Source of the DNA: an uncultured Rhizobium sp.
GTDB lineage: Bacteria > Pseudomonadota > Alphaproteobacteria > Rhizobiales > Rhizobiaceae
Reading direction: 5' to 3'
NCBI GenBank assembly: GCA_945952045.1
Contig: CAMFHE010000009.1
Location: forward strand, 62,001 to 126,000
DNA length: 64,000 bases
In this document: in pieces, positions 63,826 through 64,000 of the stretch
How the letters are laid out: each line of letters begins with the position of its first letter
Position numbering within the stretch: the stretch's first letter is position 1
Notes under the pieces: generated by a model
What the model was told of the DNA's origin: nothing
Database searches by the model: none
The model's input: only the letters and a program-made list of their open reading frames with translations
Made by a program: the position numbers and the translations under genes

Positions 63826-64000
63826 ATGCACGACAATTCGCCCCCCAAGTCCAAATTGCCGCAGGATGCGCTGTTGCCGCGCAATACGCGCCGCTCGTTG
63901 CCGATCGCGCTGTTGCGCGCCCGTGAAGCGGTGATGACGCATTTCCGGCCGATGCTGGCCGAACACGATATGACCGAGCAGCAATGGCGCGTCATCCGCA
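63826..64000 (+). CDS. hpaR: HpaR-type MarR-family regulator (3' part cut by window)
   Basis: 58 codons of the N-terminus are present, the rest lies beyond the right edge. The visible stretch LPRNTRRSLPIALLRARE, then EAVMTHFRPMLAEHDMTEQQ and WRVIR is the characteristic start of homoprotocatechuate operon regulators HpaR (MarR family). It should repress the divergent hpa operon and release it on binding the aromatic substrate. In-frame ATGs at 63796 and 63808 are alternative starts; none has a strong ribosome site. Confidence 0.85.
   Translation, partial: MHDNSPPKSKLPQDALLPRNTRRSLPIALLRAREAVMTHFRPMLAEHDMTEQQWRVIR

Overview
The window looks like chromosomal DNA of an alphaproteobacterium of the Rhizobiaceae type. 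It is high in GC, genes are tightly packed with many ATGA overlaps, and several families are typical of rhizobia: a SmoE/SorC-type polyol system, class III cyclases, a large exopolysaccharide locus with GH5 enzymes, and a Nudix-like NAD regulator upstream of nadABC. This assignment rests on gene content only. I saw no rRNA, tRNA, CRISPR array, transposase or phage gene.

Layout. (1) 1-9458 is mixed metabolism: a polyol ABC binding protein (cut by the left edge) with its SorC-type regulator and two matching inverted repeats, a formylglycine sulfatase/phosphonate monoester hydrolase, a MerR-XRE-cupin regulator, an EamA exporter, a quinone-detoxification pair (ring-cleaving dioxygenase plus serine hydrolase), ung, and a secreted GH5 enzyme. 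(2) 9693-45498 is a surface or exopolysaccharide locus of about 36 kb. It carries two polymerase/ligase-like membrane proteins, a membrane-bound nucleotide-sugar dehydratase, a small phosphoglycosyl transferase, a UDP-HexNAc dehydrogenase, galE, a Wzz/GumC-like chain-length protein, WecG, three GT4 enzymes, two MurG-like glycosyltransferases, a GINT1-like protein, a deacetylase, a heparinase-I-like lyase and a second GH5. Embedded in it are a complete peptide-type ABC importer and a putative nucleotide-signalling set: DUF3095 cyclase-like protein, class III cyclase, a stand-alone cyclic-nucleotide-binding protein and a metallo-beta-lactamase-fold protein. (3) 45922-53162 holds an FAD/GcvT-type methylamine dehydrogenase, a GGDEF-EAL protein with a small molybdopterin-fold partner, and a chemoreceptor ending in a CheR-type pentapeptide. 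(4) 53659-57995 is nadC-nadB-nadA with a NadQ/NrtR-type regulator and two operator-like repeats. (5) 58085-64000 is the homoprotocatechuate meta-cleavage pathway (hpaI, hpaH, FAH decarboxylase, hpaD, hpaE, hpaF) with divergent hpaR, cut by the right edge.

The most unusual object is the 903-residue ABC exporter-like protein at 30141-32852. Every nucleotide-binding motif in its ATPase domain is degenerate, and about 280 extra residues are inserted between the Q-loop region and the signature region. It sits directly after three glycosyltransferases and directly before the cyclic-nucleotide-binding protein. I infer a non-ATPase, possibly cyclic-nucleotide-linked component of glycan assembly or export. 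No Wzx flippase or Wza-type outer-membrane exporter is visible in the window, so export must rely on genes elsewhere or on something in this set.
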